Notes: generated by a model from the letters alone, not told the origin. 63,628 bases of DNA from Mesorhizobium tianshanense (GCF_007830515.1 NZ_VLKT01000046.1:1-63628), one strand, 5' to 3'; counted from the first letter of the stretch, positions 18,079 to 27,323 are shown. Translations and numbers: made by a program.

Positions 18079-19479
18079 GAGCTATGGCGGAAACTGGGTG
18101 ATGACGGTTTGAGGAAGGCGGCGTATCGAGGCGGGTGACAAAGCCTGCCAGAACCTCACGAAGGAGCGATACGCCATGAAGACAGATACCACCGTTGTTT
18201 CCTTTCCGCATCCCGACACACTCGATGATCCCCTGACATCGGTTCTGCGCGAGGGCGCCCGGCGGCTTCTGGCGCAGGCCGTCGAGGCGGAAGCCGAGGC
18301 ATTCCTGGCCGCCATGGCCGACGAGCGCCTGGCCGATGGGCGGGCCCGCTTGGTACGCCACGGGCATGGTCCTGAGAGAACGATCCAGACGGGGATCGGC
18401 CCGGTTGCGGTGAGCCGTGTCAAGCTGCGCGACCGGGCCGCGGAGGCCTCCGGCCACGACCGCATCACCTTCACTTCGGCGATCCTGCCGAAATGGGCGC
18501 GGCGGACGAAGAGCCTCGACGCGCTGCTGCCGGTCCTTTACCTGCGTGGCATCTCGACCGGCGACTTCCAGGAGGCGCTTGCCGCGCTTGTCGGCAAGGA
18601 CGCACCGAACCTGTCGCCGTCGGTGATCGGGCGGCTGAAGGAGGAGTGGCAGGCCGACTATGATCGCTGGCAGCGCCGCGACCTCTCGGCCCGCCATTAT
18701 GTCTACATCTGGGCCGACGGGGTCTATCTTCAGGCGCGCATGGAGGATGATGCCGCCTGCATGCTGGTTGTCATCGGCGCGACGCCGGAAGGCAGGAAGG
18801 AACTGGTCGGCTTTCAGGTCGGCGTGCGAGAAAGCGCGCAGAGTTGGCGCGAGTTGCTCGTTGATCTGAAGGCCCGCGGGCTTTCGGTCGCACCGCAGAT
18901 CGCCGTCGGCGACGGCGCGCTCGGCTTCTGGAAGGCGCTTGAGGAGATTTTTCCGTCGACCCGGCATCAACGGTGTTGGCAGCACAAGGTCCTCAACGTG
19001 CTCAACAAGGTGCCGAAATCGGTGCAGCCGAACATGAAGGCCGATCTCAGGGAGATCCGCGACGCGCCCGATCGGGCGACCGCCGAGGTTGCGATGGCCA
19101 TTTTCGTCGACAAATACGAGGCCAAATATCCCAAGGCTGTCGACTGCCTGACGAAGGACCGCGAGGCGCTGCTGACCTTCTTCGACTTCCCGGCCGAGCA
19201 CTGGGACCATCTGCGCACCTCGAATCCGATCGAAAGCGTCTTCGCCACCGTCCGGCACCGCACGGTGCGCACCAAGGGAAGCCTGTCGCACAGGACGGCC
19301 CGGCTCATGGTCTTCAAGCTCGTCATGAGCGCTGCCAAAACCTGGCGTCGGCTGAAGGGCGAAAATCAGTTGCCAAGGGTCATCGCCGGCGTCAAATTCA
19401 CCGACGGTGTCGCTGACTCGCTGACGTCGGACCACCGCGCCGCCTGATCGGCCTCGTCACCCAATTCCGACCATAGCTC
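18079..19479 (+). mobile_element. IS256-family insertion sequence with 9-bp target duplication
   Basis: Ends share an imperfect inverted repeat: GAGCTATGGCGGAAACTGGG at the left and the complement of CCCAATTCCGACCATAGCTC at the right. The flanks are identical 9-bp repeats ACGAGGCAG at 18070-18078 and 19480-19488, the size expected for IS256. The intact duplication shows a simple, fairly recent insertion. Confidence 0.93.
18176..19447 (+). CDS. IS256-family transposase (mutator type)
   Basis: Intact 423-residue transposase. Recognisable parts: SVLREGARRLLAQAVEAE near the N-terminus, RHGHGPERTIQTGIGPV, the first Asp in YIWADGVYLQARM, the IAVGDGALGFWKAL block with the second Asp, CWQHKVLNVLNKVPKS, and the final Glu in NPIESVFATVRHRT. 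Full length and unbroken, so probably active. Confidence 0.95.
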   Translation: MKTDTTVVSFPHPDTLDDPLTSVLREGARRLLAQAVEAEAEAFLAAMADERLADGRARLVRHGHGPERTIQTGIGPVAVSRVKLRDRAAEASGHDRITFTSAILPKWARRTKSLDALLPVLYLRGISTGDFQEALAALVGKDAPNLSPSVIGRLKEEWQADYDRWQRRDLSARHYVYIWADGVYLQARMEDDAACMLVVIGATPEGRKELVGFQVGVRESAQSWRELLVDLKARGLSVAPQIAVGDGALGFWKALEEIFPSTRHQRCWQHKVLNVLNKVPKSVQPNMKADLREIRDAPDRATAEVAMAIFVDKYEAKYPKAVDCLTKDREALLTFFDFPAEHWDHLRTSNPIESVFATVRHRTVRTKGSLSHRTARLMVFKLVMSAAKTWRRLKGENQLPRVIAGVKFTDGVADSLTSDHRAA

Positions 19480-19488
19480 ACGAGGCAG

Positions 19489-20118
19489 CGCTTTGCTTGC
19501 ATGAGTTTTCAAAGGCACGACGCAGAGCAATATGGTAGGCGTACCCCTTCGTTACGATTTACTGAATCTGTCGTGGCGTTTACAATGGGGCACGCAAATC
19601 GAAATCGATTGTCCTGCTAAAAGGAGTGGATATGCGATTGAATGCGGCATCGTACCCTTTTGGGCAAACCCATAAGAGCCGGTTTCCCGCGATATCGTTG
19701 CTGGCAATGATCAGGAGCGTCTTAGTCCCGCAGAAATTGTTGGATACGCTTGCTCGTGAAAACCTCGGGCTGCCGCAGACAAAATTTAATGAAGGCGGAC
19801 GAAAGGATCCTTGGCCTTGGCCAACGAGGGGATTCGACAGAATCATTTAACCTAATTGCATTCCGCCCATGGCAGGCATCAAACTTTCTGTCTCAAGTCT
19901 CCAGCCGAATTGCACACGCTTATGAAGGGAATTGATCGATATCGCCCGGTGCGCGTTCTCCTCCGATGCCCGTCTCCTGTTTCGCGATTTGATTGATCCT
20001 CCTACGATGACTGTCGGCGCGTTACCACCGCGCGTGATCGTGATTTTAACTCTTCGCACCTGCACAAAAATGTGCCAAACGCGGCACCCATGGTTGGTAA
20101 CGTTGGGGGAAGGAACCC
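19489..20118. other. Intergenic, no recognised gene
   Basis: 630 bp between the IS256 target duplication and panB. Open frames at 19580-19846 (minus) and 19626-19850 (plus) overlap each other and show no known motif. A GGGGGAAGGA purine run at 20105-20114 serves as the panB ribosome-binding site. Confidence 0.5.
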
Positions 20119-20967
20119 TTGTTGAGTGCGGTTGCTCACACTAAGGCGATCACACCGCCGGATATTCGTTCCCGGAAGGGTGGAACGCCGCTCGTCTGCC
20201 TGACGGCCTATACCACGCCGATCGCAAAGCTCGTTGATCGGCATTGTGACATTGTTCTCGTCGGCGACAGCGTCGGCATGGTGCTCCACGGCTTGCCGTC
20301 GACGCTGGGCGTGACGCTTGAGATGATGGTCATGCACGGTCAGGCCGTGCGCCGTGGCCTGGAGCAGGCGCTGATGATCGTCGACATGCCGTTCGGCTCC
20401 TACGAGGAAAGCCTCGAGCAGGCCTTCCGCAATGCTGCACGTGTCATGGCGGAAACCGGCTGCGCGGCGGTCAAGCTCGAAGGTGGCCAGGCAATGGCGG
20501 AGACGATCCGCTTCCTGACCTCACGGGGCGTGCCGGTAATGGGCCATGTCGGCTTGACGCCACAGGCGGTCAATACCTTCGGCGGCTACCGCGTGCAGGG
20601 CAGAGGCGGTGATGCGGAGCGCGTCGGGGCCGACGCGCTTGCGGTGAGGGAAGCAGGGGCCTTCGCGGTGGTGCTGGAGAAGGTCCCCGAGGCGCTCGCC
20701 CGGCGGATCACCGCAGAGGTAGCGATCCCGACCATCGGTATCGGCGCCTCGGCGGCCTGCGACGGGCAGATTCTCGTCGTCGACGACATGTTGGGCATCT
20801 TCGGCGACTTCCGGCCCAAATTCGTCAAGCGCTATGCCGAACTCGGTGAGATCGCCGAGGCGGCGATCGCCGTCTATGCGCAGGAAGTGCGCGACCGCCG
20901 CTTTCCAGCGGCCGAGCATCTATTCGGCGATGCGCCAAGGACGGTCAATGGTGGAGAAGTGGCATGA
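20119..20967 (+). CDS. panB: 3-methyl-2-oxobutanoate hydroxymethyltransferase
   Basis: Ketopantoate hydroxymethyltransferase, 282 residues, first committed step of pantothenate (and so CoA) synthesis. Motifs: LTAYTTPIAKLVD, the metal-binding Asp in VLVGDSVGMVLHG, MIVDMPFGSYEES, AVKLEGG, VPVMGHVGLTPQ, and IGIGASAACDGQILV with DDMLG. TTG start after GGAAGGA. Its stop overlaps the start of a truncated panC, so a panBC operon stood here. Pantothenate genes on rhizobial symbiotic replicons are known; whether this copy is the only panB of the organism is not visible. Confidence 0.95.
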   Translation: MLSAVAHTKAITPPDIRSRKGGTPLVCLTAYTTPIAKLVDRHCDIVLVGDSVGMVLHGLPSTLGVTLEMMVMHGQAVRRGLEQALMIVDMPFGSYEESLEQAFRNAARVMAETGCAAVKLEGGQAMAETIRFLTSRGVPVMGHVGLTPQAVNTFGGYRVQGRGGDAERVGADALAVREAGAFAVVLEKVPEALARRITAEVAIPTIGIGASAACDGQILVVDDMLGIFGDFRPKFVKRYAELGEIAEAAIAVYAQEVRDRRFPAAEHLFGDAPRTVNGGEVA

Positions 20968-21067
20968 GCATTCCGATCGCACGAACCGTCGCCGAGTTGC
21001 GCACGGCTGTCGCGGCTTGGCGACCTGAAGCAGTCAGGCGGCCTTGCGGTCCTTCAAAGCCTTCTTA
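20964..21067 (+). pseudogene. panC: panC N-terminal remnant (pantoate-beta-alanine ligase)
   Basis: The ATG overlaps the panB stop (ATGA). About 20 codons read MSIPIARTVAELRTAVAAWR, the usual PanC N-terminus, after which the frame runs into the 3' end of the phasin remnant and stops. All catalytic motifs (PTMGALHxGH, KMSKS-like) are missing, so it is dead. Confidence 0.8.
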
Positions 21068-21475
21068 AAGGCATCCTTGATCGGCTTGGACACGTCCTCG
21101 CTAGCTCTCATCATCACGACCTGGAAGCCCGCGGCCTGCTCGGCGGCCTCTTCGATCTGTTTGCGCAGGAAAGCGGGCTGCAGTTCGAAGAACTCGGACA
21201 CCGACTTCACGGCAACCAGTGCTTCGAGGTGCGTGACGCCGGCTTCGGCGTTGGCTCGCAGAGCGGCAATCGTCTTCAGGGACACCTCGTTGCCGGTGGT
21301 CTTGGCCACTTCAAAGGTCGACTCAAAAGCCTTTTGAGCCGTTTCGGCGTCCGAACCCAATTTGGTAAACGCCCCGTTCGGCGACAGCGCGAACCTGCTC
21401 TGTAGCCTTGGACGGGTCGAAGGTAGGGAATTCGACGTTCTCGATCGTTTCGGTCTTGCCGGTGATCTTGGACAT
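21034..21475 (-). pseudogene. Phasin (polyhydroxybutyrate granule protein) with internal frameshift
   Basis: Read on the minus strand, the start is the ATG at 21475 (MSKITGKTETIENVEFPT, then ATEQVRAVAERGV). After that the frame breaks near 21370 and continues in another frame as SDAETAQKAFESTFEVAKTT to KALKDRKAA, the normal phasin C-terminus. Compared with typical rhizobial phasins about six residues are lost at the break, consistent with a small out-of-frame deletion. The gene is convergent with, and fused at its 3' end to, the panC remnant. Confidence 0.8.
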
Positions 21476-21518
21476 TTTTCCATCCTTTTCCAGGGGGGCG
21501 GTCTCAAAACAAAAAACG

Positions 21519-21766
21519 GCGGTGGAAGAACCAATCTTCTCGCCAGCGGCGATCAGTCCTCCCGACGTCCACTTGCCGTAGCGGCGGTGCGCTCTTGGCA
21601 TATGGTCGGCGATGGTGGTGTGGCCACGCCGGTTGGGTGCACGGGCGTGGATGGCGATCCTCTGGTCTTTGTGGAAGATCTCAACGGTGTTCTCGGCGAT
21701 GCGCGCATTGACGAGCTCGCGGATCAGGCGGTAGGGGGTGGAATACCAGTGCCCGTCGATCGCGTC
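21519..21766 (-). mobile_element. IS21-family istA internal fragment
   Basis: About 250 bp that aligns with 62780-63018, the istA gene of the IS21 element at the right end (WYSTPYRLIRELV, RIAxNTVE, HARAPNRRGHTT, AHRRYGKW, AAGEKIG). Both ends are cut. It lies between the phasin start and the scpB remnant and probably marks an old IS21 insertion that destroyed both flanks. Confidence 0.85.
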
Positions 21767-22290
21767 GAGGCGACCATTTTTGCCGCCAGCGAGCCCGTCT
21801 CGCGTGAGACGCTGGCGCGCATCGTCGGCAAGAGCTGCAATCTCGATCTGATCACCGATTCCGCGAGGAACTGCATGGCCGCCCCTATGACCTGGTGGCC
21901 GTCGCCGGCGGCTGGAAGCACCTGACACGGCCGGCCTATGCCGACGCCATCCGCATCGCCGGCGGTTCCAGTGAGCGCTCGATCGACCTCGCAGGCGGAG
22001 GTACTCGTGCTATTGACGATCCCCTACTTCCAGCCGATCACCCGTGCCGAGCTATCCTCTTCCTTTGGCAAAGAAATCAGCCGCGACCTGATCGGCAATT
22101 TGCGCGGCTTCGGCCTGATCGCCTCCGGCCCCCGCAGCCCGACACCTGGCGCTCCCTACACCTATGTTACGACGAAAGCGTTTCCTGCTGGAGTCCAGTC
22201 TCGACACCCTGCGAGACTTGCCGGATTTCGAGGCGCTCGAGGACGCCGGACTGCTAAGCGAAGAGAAGCTGCTGGCTGGTGAAATCATGC
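21767..22290 (+). pseudogene. scpB: scpB remnant (segregation and condensation protein B)
   Basis: Read in shifting frames: VEATIFAASEPVSRETLARI, LRGRPYDLVAVAGGWKHLTR, AYADAIRIAG, then SQAEVLVLLTIPYFQPITRA, ELSSSFGKEISRDLIGNLRG and GAPYTYVTTKAF. This is the ScpB winged-helix order. The first codons are replaced by the istA fragment and at least two frame breaks occur, so it is not functional. Confidence 0.65.
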
Positions 22291-22607
22291 CGGGTTTTCC
22301 AATGACGAAAATGAGGATGCCGGCATGAATGGTCATGTGTAGGACGACGCTTGGCCGGCCACGAACTGCCAGCAGGGAAACCGTCCAAGTGCCAAATCGA
22401 GCGACCGTGCGGTAGGCCCCCGAGAAGGTGGCGATCTCATCGTTTCTCAATTCGCCAGGAATCGGTCCGTTGAACCCACCCGGTGCGACCACGTCAGTCG
22501 ACCCTCCGGGACATCGATCCCGCAGGCCATGTACGCAGTCAGGGGGCGGCCGCGCGGCGATAAGCTTGGTGACGATTGGGGGATACGATCTGCCTTCCGA
22601 TGAAGGC

Positions 22608-22738
22608 CTGCTAGCATCGAAGACGCCGCCGAGGTGATCCTGGAGGAGATCGGCATCGAGTTTCGCGACGATCCTGAATCGGTCGAACTGTTGCGGGGCG
22701 CAGGCGCTGAGCGTTGGCTTGGCGAAACCTCCTTGCGA
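22608..22738 (+). pseudogene. Possible MttB-family methyltransferase N-terminal remnant
   Basis: The plus strand reads PASIEDAAEVILEEIGIEFR then DDPESVELLRGAGA, resembling the N-terminal helices of trimethylamine/glycine betaine methyltransferase (MttB) proteins. After GAGA the similarity ends and a stop follows. Only about 40 codons remain. If right, it is a trace of another quaternary-amine gene next to the BKACE gene. The stretch 22291-22607 has no recognised content. Confidence 0.45.
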
Positions 22739-22775
22739 TGCCTTGACCAGACGCGAAAGATACCCTAGCGTTACT

Positions 22776-22790
22776 GTGATCTGTGATCTC
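22776..22790. promoter_or_regulatory. Degenerate copy of the 15-bp operator, before BKACE copy 2
   Basis: GTGATCTGTGATCTC, two mismatches to GTGATCTGAGATCAC (positions 9 and 14). It ends 25 bp before the BKACE start codon at 22816. The position, overlapping or just downstream of a promoter, would suit repression. Confidence 0.5.
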
Positions 22791-22815
22791 AACCAGACTG
22801 TGCAAGGGAAGTGCT

Positions 22816-23721
22816 ATGAGAGAGGATGTCATCATCACCTGCGCTGTAACTGGTGATGATGCGAAAGTGACCAAGAGCCCTCACTGCCCCGTCACACCAG
22901 CCGAAATCGCGAATAGTGCAGTTGAAGCCGTTAAAGCCGGTGCCGCCGTCGTCCATATACATGTAAGAGATCCTGTAACGCGACAGATGAGCATGGATCC
23001 AGCCCTATATCGCGAAGTCGTCAAAAATATCAGGGAAAGTGGTGTTGAGGCGATAATTAATTTAACTGCGGGAGTAGGCGGTTTCGTATTTTTTTCCAAT
23101 GACGGACAAGTGTTAGGTCAGGATCAGGGTACCGACTTTGCTAGCCAAGAAACTCGGATGCGGCATGTCATCGAGTTGGTAAATGAAGGGAAATACGTTC
23201 CGGACATATGTACCCTCAATTGTGGAACGCTGAATTTTGGCGAGGGCAACCGAACGTACGTTTCAACTCCCGACTATGTTCGTGAAGGAGCAAGAATTTG
23301 TCGTGAGTTGGGTGTGAAGCCTGAGCTGGAAGTTTTTGACTCCGGCAACTTATGGCTTTGCAACAAGCTTTTCGAAGAAGGAGTCTTCGATACACCCATG
23401 CTGGTTCAGCTGTGTACGTCCGTTCCCTACGGCATGCCGGCAAATGTCGGACTATTGGCGGCGCTGGTCAACACCCTTCCCCCTACGGCTCAGTGGGCAT
23501 CTTTTGGGGTGGGCAGGATGCAGATGCCAATGGTAGCTCAATCGGTCATGCTCGGAGGCCACGTTCGAGTGGGACTCGAAGACAACCTGTATCTATCGCG
23601 CGGTGTATTTGCCACCAACGCCCAGCTCGTTGAGCGCGCTAGGACCATTGTGGAAGCGATGGGAGCCAGCGTCGCCACTGCTGGCCGAGCACGTGAGATT
23701 TTGGCCTTGAAGGTGAGTTAG
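22816..23721 (+). CDS. BKACE-family beta-keto acid cleavage enzyme, copy 2
   Basis: 301 residues starting at the ATG at 22816 (AAGGGA 12 bp upstream); a GTG at 22783 is open but lies inside the operator. Features: REDVIITCAVTGDD, Zn ligands in VVHIHVRDP, LTAGVGG, CTLNCGTLNFG, and the third ligand in HVRVGLEDNLY. It is clearly more distant from copies 1 and 3 than they are from each other: it has SNDGQ in place of the usual segment after the Gly-rich loop and a longer insertion (ETRMRHVIELVNEGKYVPD). A different beta-keto substrate or a carnitine-specific subgroup is possible. No dehydrogenase is directly linked. Confidence 0.9.
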   Translation: MREDVIITCAVTGDDAKVTKSPHCPVTPAEIANSAVEAVKAGAAVVHIHVRDPVTRQMSMDPALYREVVKNIRESGVEAIINLTAGVGGFVFFSNDGQVLGQDQGTDFASQETRMRHVIELVNEGKYVPDICTLNCGTLNFGEGNRTYVSTPDYVREGARICRELGVKPELEVFDSGNLWLCNKLFEEGVFDTPMLVQLCTSVPYGMPANVGLLAALVNTLPPTAQWASFGVGRMQMPMVAQSVMLGGHVRVGLEDNLYLSRGVFATNAQLVERARTIVEAMGASVATAGRAREILALKVS

Positions 23722-24169
23722 CGGCGAGTACCGGAGGCCAGAGTATGAAAATCACCGGCGAGGGCTATGTGCTGGTAGCGGACGAGGCTCCAAGTGGATT
23801 TTGCGTAGAGATATTATCAAGCGAACGTCAATGCTATGCCGCTCCACGACCCTGAAGTGATGCATCGGCTGAGAGGTTCTGCCTCCGAGCTATTGGTGCA
23901 GACTGAACGATATTTCCAAAGGACATATGCGATCTTTTATCTACGAAGACGCAGTCGCAGGAGGCCAAATCGGTGGTGGACTGGATGGTCGCCGAGGGGG
24001 CTGCCTTGCGGGCCGGACCGGAGGACGAGCGGGTATAAGTTCAGTTTATGAGGATCATCATAATTATTGCGATTTACGCGGACCTCCAAAGTCTCTGAAT
24101 ACTCCGCGCACGAAAGAGCCGGTGAAGCGGCTTTTGCGAAACCACACCGTCAATACAGCAGGTAGACCT
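23722..24169. other. Intergenic, unrecognised remnants
   Basis: 448 bp between BKACE copy 2 and the dimethylglycine-dehydrogenase-like gene. Short coding-like pieces are seen (MKITGEGYVLVADEAPSG from 23744; KSVVDWMVAEGAALRAGPED near 23970), but I cannot assign them. The open frame of the following gene extends up to 23927 without a stop, yet the conserved protein starts at 24170. Confidence 0.4.
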
Positions 24170-26608
24170 ATGACAACCGAAAAGACGCTTCCATCACACG
24201 CCCGTGCCGTCGTCATCGGTGGCGGAGTCGTCGGATGCTCGATCTTGTTCCACCTCGCGAAGTTCGGCTGGAAGGAGAGCGTGCTTCTCGAGCGCGACGA
24301 GTTGACTAGTGGCTCCAGCTGGCACGCGGCCGGGCAGATACACACGATCAGTTCCGATCCGAATATCAGCCGTCTCCAAGGCTACACCATCAACCTCTAC
24401 AAGGAGATCGAGGAGACCTCCGGCCAGTCGGTGGGCCTTCATTCCACGGGAGGCTTCTACCTGGCTTCCAACAAGACATGGTATGACTACCTCAAGCGCG
24501 AACGCTCGAAGGCCCGCTACATGGGTCTGGACCAGGAATTCATCAGCCTGAAAGAAGTCGCCGAACGGCATCCTCTCATCGACTCAAGCCATTACCTAGC
24601 GGCTCTTTGGGACCCGCTCGACGGCGACATCGATCCTTCAGGGGTCTGCTACGCCTATGCGAAGTCTGCCCGGGTCCACGGCGCTCAGTATTTCACGCAC
24701 ACGCCCGTCACCGAGACACGGCAGCGCAAAGACGGAACCTGGGACGTGGTGACGGCGAAGGGCACGATCAACGCGGAGCATGTTGTAAACGCGGCGGGTC
24801 TCTGGGCTCGGGAGGCAGGCAAGCTGGCGGGCATCACCGTTCCGGTTCAGCCGATGGAACACCACTACCTCATCACCGAAGACATTCCGCAGATCGAAGA
24901 GCGCATGGCATCGGGCCAGCGTCTGCCGGGCGGCATCGACTACGAGGCCAACATCTATTTCCGTCAGGAGCGCAACGGCATGCTTCTCGGCACTTACGAG
25001 CCCAAGTCCACCCCGTGGAAGGTCTCGGGAACGCCGATGGACTTCGGCCATGAATTGCTAAATCCCGATCTTGAGCGCATCACCGACCGCCTGGAGCTCG
25101 CGTTCGAACGCATTCCCGCCCTCGGCCGGGCGGGCATCAAGACAATCGTGAACGGACCCTTCACCTTCGGTCCGGACGGCAATCCAATGATCGGCCCGGT
25201 TCCCGGCCTCACGAACTACTGGGCGGCAGTCGGCGTCATGGCGGGTTTCTGCCAGGGCGGCGGCGTCGGGCGCTCAATTGCAGAGTGGATGATCGAAGGC
25301 GAACCCTCTATCGACGTCTGGGCAATGGACATCGCCCGCTTCGGAAACCACGCGACCGCCGATTGGGGAACAGTCAAATCCGCGGAGAACTACGAGCGTC
25401 GCTTCGTCATGACGTTCCCGAACGAAACGCTCCCCAAGGGCCGGAAGCAGAAGACCACCCCGCTCTACGACCGTTTGGTGGCCAAGGGAGCTGTGATGGG
25501 CGTCAGCTTCGGTCTCGAGCACGTCCTATGGTTCGCGAACGATCCGTCGGACGCTCACGAGGAGTCTTCCTTCGACCGCAACAGAAGCCACGAATACGTG
25601 GCGCGCGAGATCGAGAGCGTGCGCACGGGCGTGGGCGCGGTCGAAATCGCCAACTACTCCAAGCACGAATTCGTCGGCCCCGGCGCGAGGCAATACCTCG
25701 ACCGCGTGCTGGCGGCGAAGCTGCCTAAACCGGGCCGCATCGCCCTCACGCCGATGTTGTCGCCTAAGGGCAAGCTGTACGGCGATCTGACGGTGGCTTG
25801 CCTGTCGGACGAACACTTCATGCTCTTCGGTTCCGGTGCCGCGCAGGAGATGCATAGTCGCTGGTTCGAAAAGCACCTGCCCGAGGAGGGAGTGCGCTAT
25901 GCCAACCGTTCGGACGACTTCCACGGGATCGCGATCTCGGGACCCAAGTCGCGCGAGCTTCTGTCCCGGATCACTCGCGAGGATGTCGGCGCGGACGCGT
26001 TCGAGTTCCGCGACATCCGGCAATGCGTGGTCGGCGACGTTCCGGTCATCCTGTCGCGCCTGTCGTTCTCCGGGGAGCTTGGCTACGAAATCTACTGCCG
26101 TCCCCAGTTCCTGCTCCGCTTGTTCGAGGCCATCGAAGGCGCGGGCAGTGACCTTGGACTTCGGCTGTACGGTGCGCGGGCGTTGATGTCGATGCGGCTG
26201 GAGAAGAACTGGGGCGTGTGGACTCTGGATTACCGCCCTGACTTCAATGCGTCGGAAGCCGGCATGGAAGGATTCATCAACTGGCAGAAAGACTTCGTCG
26301 GCAAGGAGGCCGCGCTGGCGATCCGCTCGACTGGTGCCCGCCGCAAGCTGGTCGGGTTGACGATCGACGTCGACGGCCGCGACGTCGTGGGAGACGAAGC
26401 GCTTCTGAAGGACGGCTGTGCCGTTGGATACGTCTCTTCGGGTGGCTACGGCCACAGGGTGAACAAGTCCCTGGCCATGGGATATGTACCGTCCGAGTTA
26501 GCGACAGAAGGTGCAGTCCTCGAGGTCGAAATAGGCGGCCAGAAGTATCCGGCAGTAGTTGCCATCCAGCCGCTCTACGACCCAACTGGGGCCCTCATGC
26601 GCTCCTGA
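24170..26608 (+). CDS. Dimethylglycine/sarcosine dehydrogenase-like flavoprotein (DAO + GcvT domains)
   Basis: 812 residues from the ATG at 24170 (MTTEKTLPSHARAVVIGG). N-terminal FAD-dependent oxidoreductase with VIGGGVVGCSILFHLAKFG (residues 14-32) and SGSSWHAAG, where His52 is the position of covalent FAD attachment in dimethylglycine dehydrogenase. The C-terminal half is an aminomethyltransferase (GcvT) folate domain (ISGPKSRELLSRI, LSFSGELGYEIYC, GARALMSMRLEK, GYVSSGGYGHRVNKSLAMGY). It would demethylate dimethylglycine or a related N-methyl amine with tetrahydrofolate as acceptor, downstream of glycine betaine. It is GC-rich compared with its BKACE neighbour. A perfect terminator follows. 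Confidence 0.9.
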   Translation: MTTEKTLPSHARAVVIGGGVVGCSILFHLAKFGWKESVLLERDELTSGSSWHAAGQIHTISSDPNISRLQGYTINLYKEIEETSGQSVGLHSTGGFYLASNKTWYDYLKRERSKARYMGLDQEFISLKEVAERHPLIDSSHYLAALWDPLDGDIDPSGVCYAYAKSARVHGAQYFTHTPVTETRQRKDGTWDVVTAKGTINAEHVVNAAGLWAREAGKLAGITVPVQPMEHHYLITEDIPQIEERMASGQRLPGGIDYEANIYFRQERNGMLLGTYEPKSTPWKVSGTPMDFGHELLNPDLERITDRLELAFERIPALGRAGIKTIVNGPFTFGPDGNPMIGPVPGLTNYWAAVGVMAGFCQGGGVGRSIAEWMIEGEPSIDVWAMDIARFGNHATADWGTVKSAENYERRFVMTFPNETLPKGRKQKTTPLYDRLVAKGAVMGVSFGLEHVLWFANDPSDAHEESSFDRNRSHEYVAREIESVRTGVGAVEIANYSKHEFVGPGARQYLDRVLAAKLPKPGRIALTPMLSPKGKLYGDLTVACLSDEHFMLFGSGAAQEMHSRWFEKHLPEEGVRYANRSDDFHGIAISGPKSRELLSRITREDVGADAFEFRDIRQCVVGDVPVILSRLSFSGELGYEIYCRPQFLLRLFEAIEGAGSDLGLRLYGARALMSMRLEKNWGVWTLDYRPDFNASEAGMEGFINWQKDFVGKEAALAIRSTGARRKLVGLTIDVDGRDVVGDEALLKDGCAVGYVSSGGYGHRVNKSLAMGYVPSELATEGAVLEVEIGGQKYPAVVAIQPLYDPTGALMRS

Positions 26609-26662
26609 ACCTGTTCAGTTCCCGCTCGTCCGGGTTCCTCCCAGCTACCGGCGGGCATTCTT

Positions 26663-26694
26663 GCTGGCATTGTTCGCAATGCCAGCTTTTTTTT
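26663..26694 (+). terminator. Rho-independent terminator
   Basis: Stem GCTGGCATTG (26663-26672), loop TTCG, stem CAATGCCAGC (26677-26686), followed directly by eight T. A textbook intrinsic terminator 54 bp after the dimethylglycine-dehydrogenase-like gene. Confidence 0.95.
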
Positions 26695-26714
26695 AACCAT
26701 CCAATGAGGTGCCC

Positions 26715-27312
26715 GTGAGCCGTAGCCAAAGCTGAAAGACTTCCTCGACGCCGCACTCCTCGCGTCCAAAAAGGCGATATCCGATATGCGATCACAAGAG
26801 TCCGTGGCGCGGATTTCGGCTCGGCTGGAGGTGCCGGGCGTCGAGCACGATTCACCTGGACGCCGAGTACCTGTCTGCGATGAATATCTCGACGAAACTC
26901 CAAGAATCGCCACCGCCGAGGTTTCGCTGATCGGCTTGGCCGCCCGATCCCGAGACATCGAGCTACGTCTCCAGTGGCAAACGCGAACTTCCTACGATGA
27001 TTCCACTAGCAGCAATTTCGTCCGTCGGCCACGCGAACGCGACGATCGTCGGAAAGGGCGGCTTGGAAGTGCGCTACGATGAGTGGCTAGGCGTCTCCCT
27101 AATGCCCCCTCATGTACGTTACACCACCTAGTCATCCACCGGAAGAGGAGTACCTCGTCCTCTCAGAGGGCGGGTTCATGCAGGAGGGCAGATGGTTCGC
27201 GCCCGGTGGCGGCTCCTTCTACAACCCTCCCGGAACCAGGCATGCTATGCGATCTAATAATGCCCCGCTCCTGGCATTCTGGGCGCTGCTTCCCGAAGCG
27301 CATCTCGACTGA
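26715..27312 (+). pseudogene. DMSP-lyase-like cupin protein (DddQ family), frameshifted
   Basis: Read across several frames: VSRSQ, then KLKDFLDAALLASKKAISDM, then GHANATIVGKGGLEV, RYDEWLGVSLMPPHVRY, then SHPPEEEYLVLSEGGF, WFAPGGGSFYNPPGTRHAM and PLLAFWALLPEAHLD. This is the order of cupin proteins annotated as dimethylsulfoniopropionate lyase family. At least three frame breaks and a stop just before the metal motif are present, and the first metal-binding His of the usual HxHPPEE pattern is missing. Position after a dimethylglycine-dehydrogenase-like gene suggests a former onium-compound operon. Confidence 0.6.
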
Positions 27313-27323
27313 GAAGACAATCT

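Noticed and set aside
18035..19435. 466-codon open frame on the minus strand
   Set aside because: Complement of the IS256 transposase, which has clear family motifs on the plus strand.
23927..24169. N-terminal extension of the dimethylglycine-dehydrogenase-like protein
   Set aside because: The extra 81 codons precede the conserved MTTEKTLPSHARAVVIGG start, have low-complexity Gly/Arg content and do not fit the family.
25526..26455. 309-codon open frame on the minus strand
   Set aside because: Shadow of the dimethylglycine-dehydrogenase-like gene.
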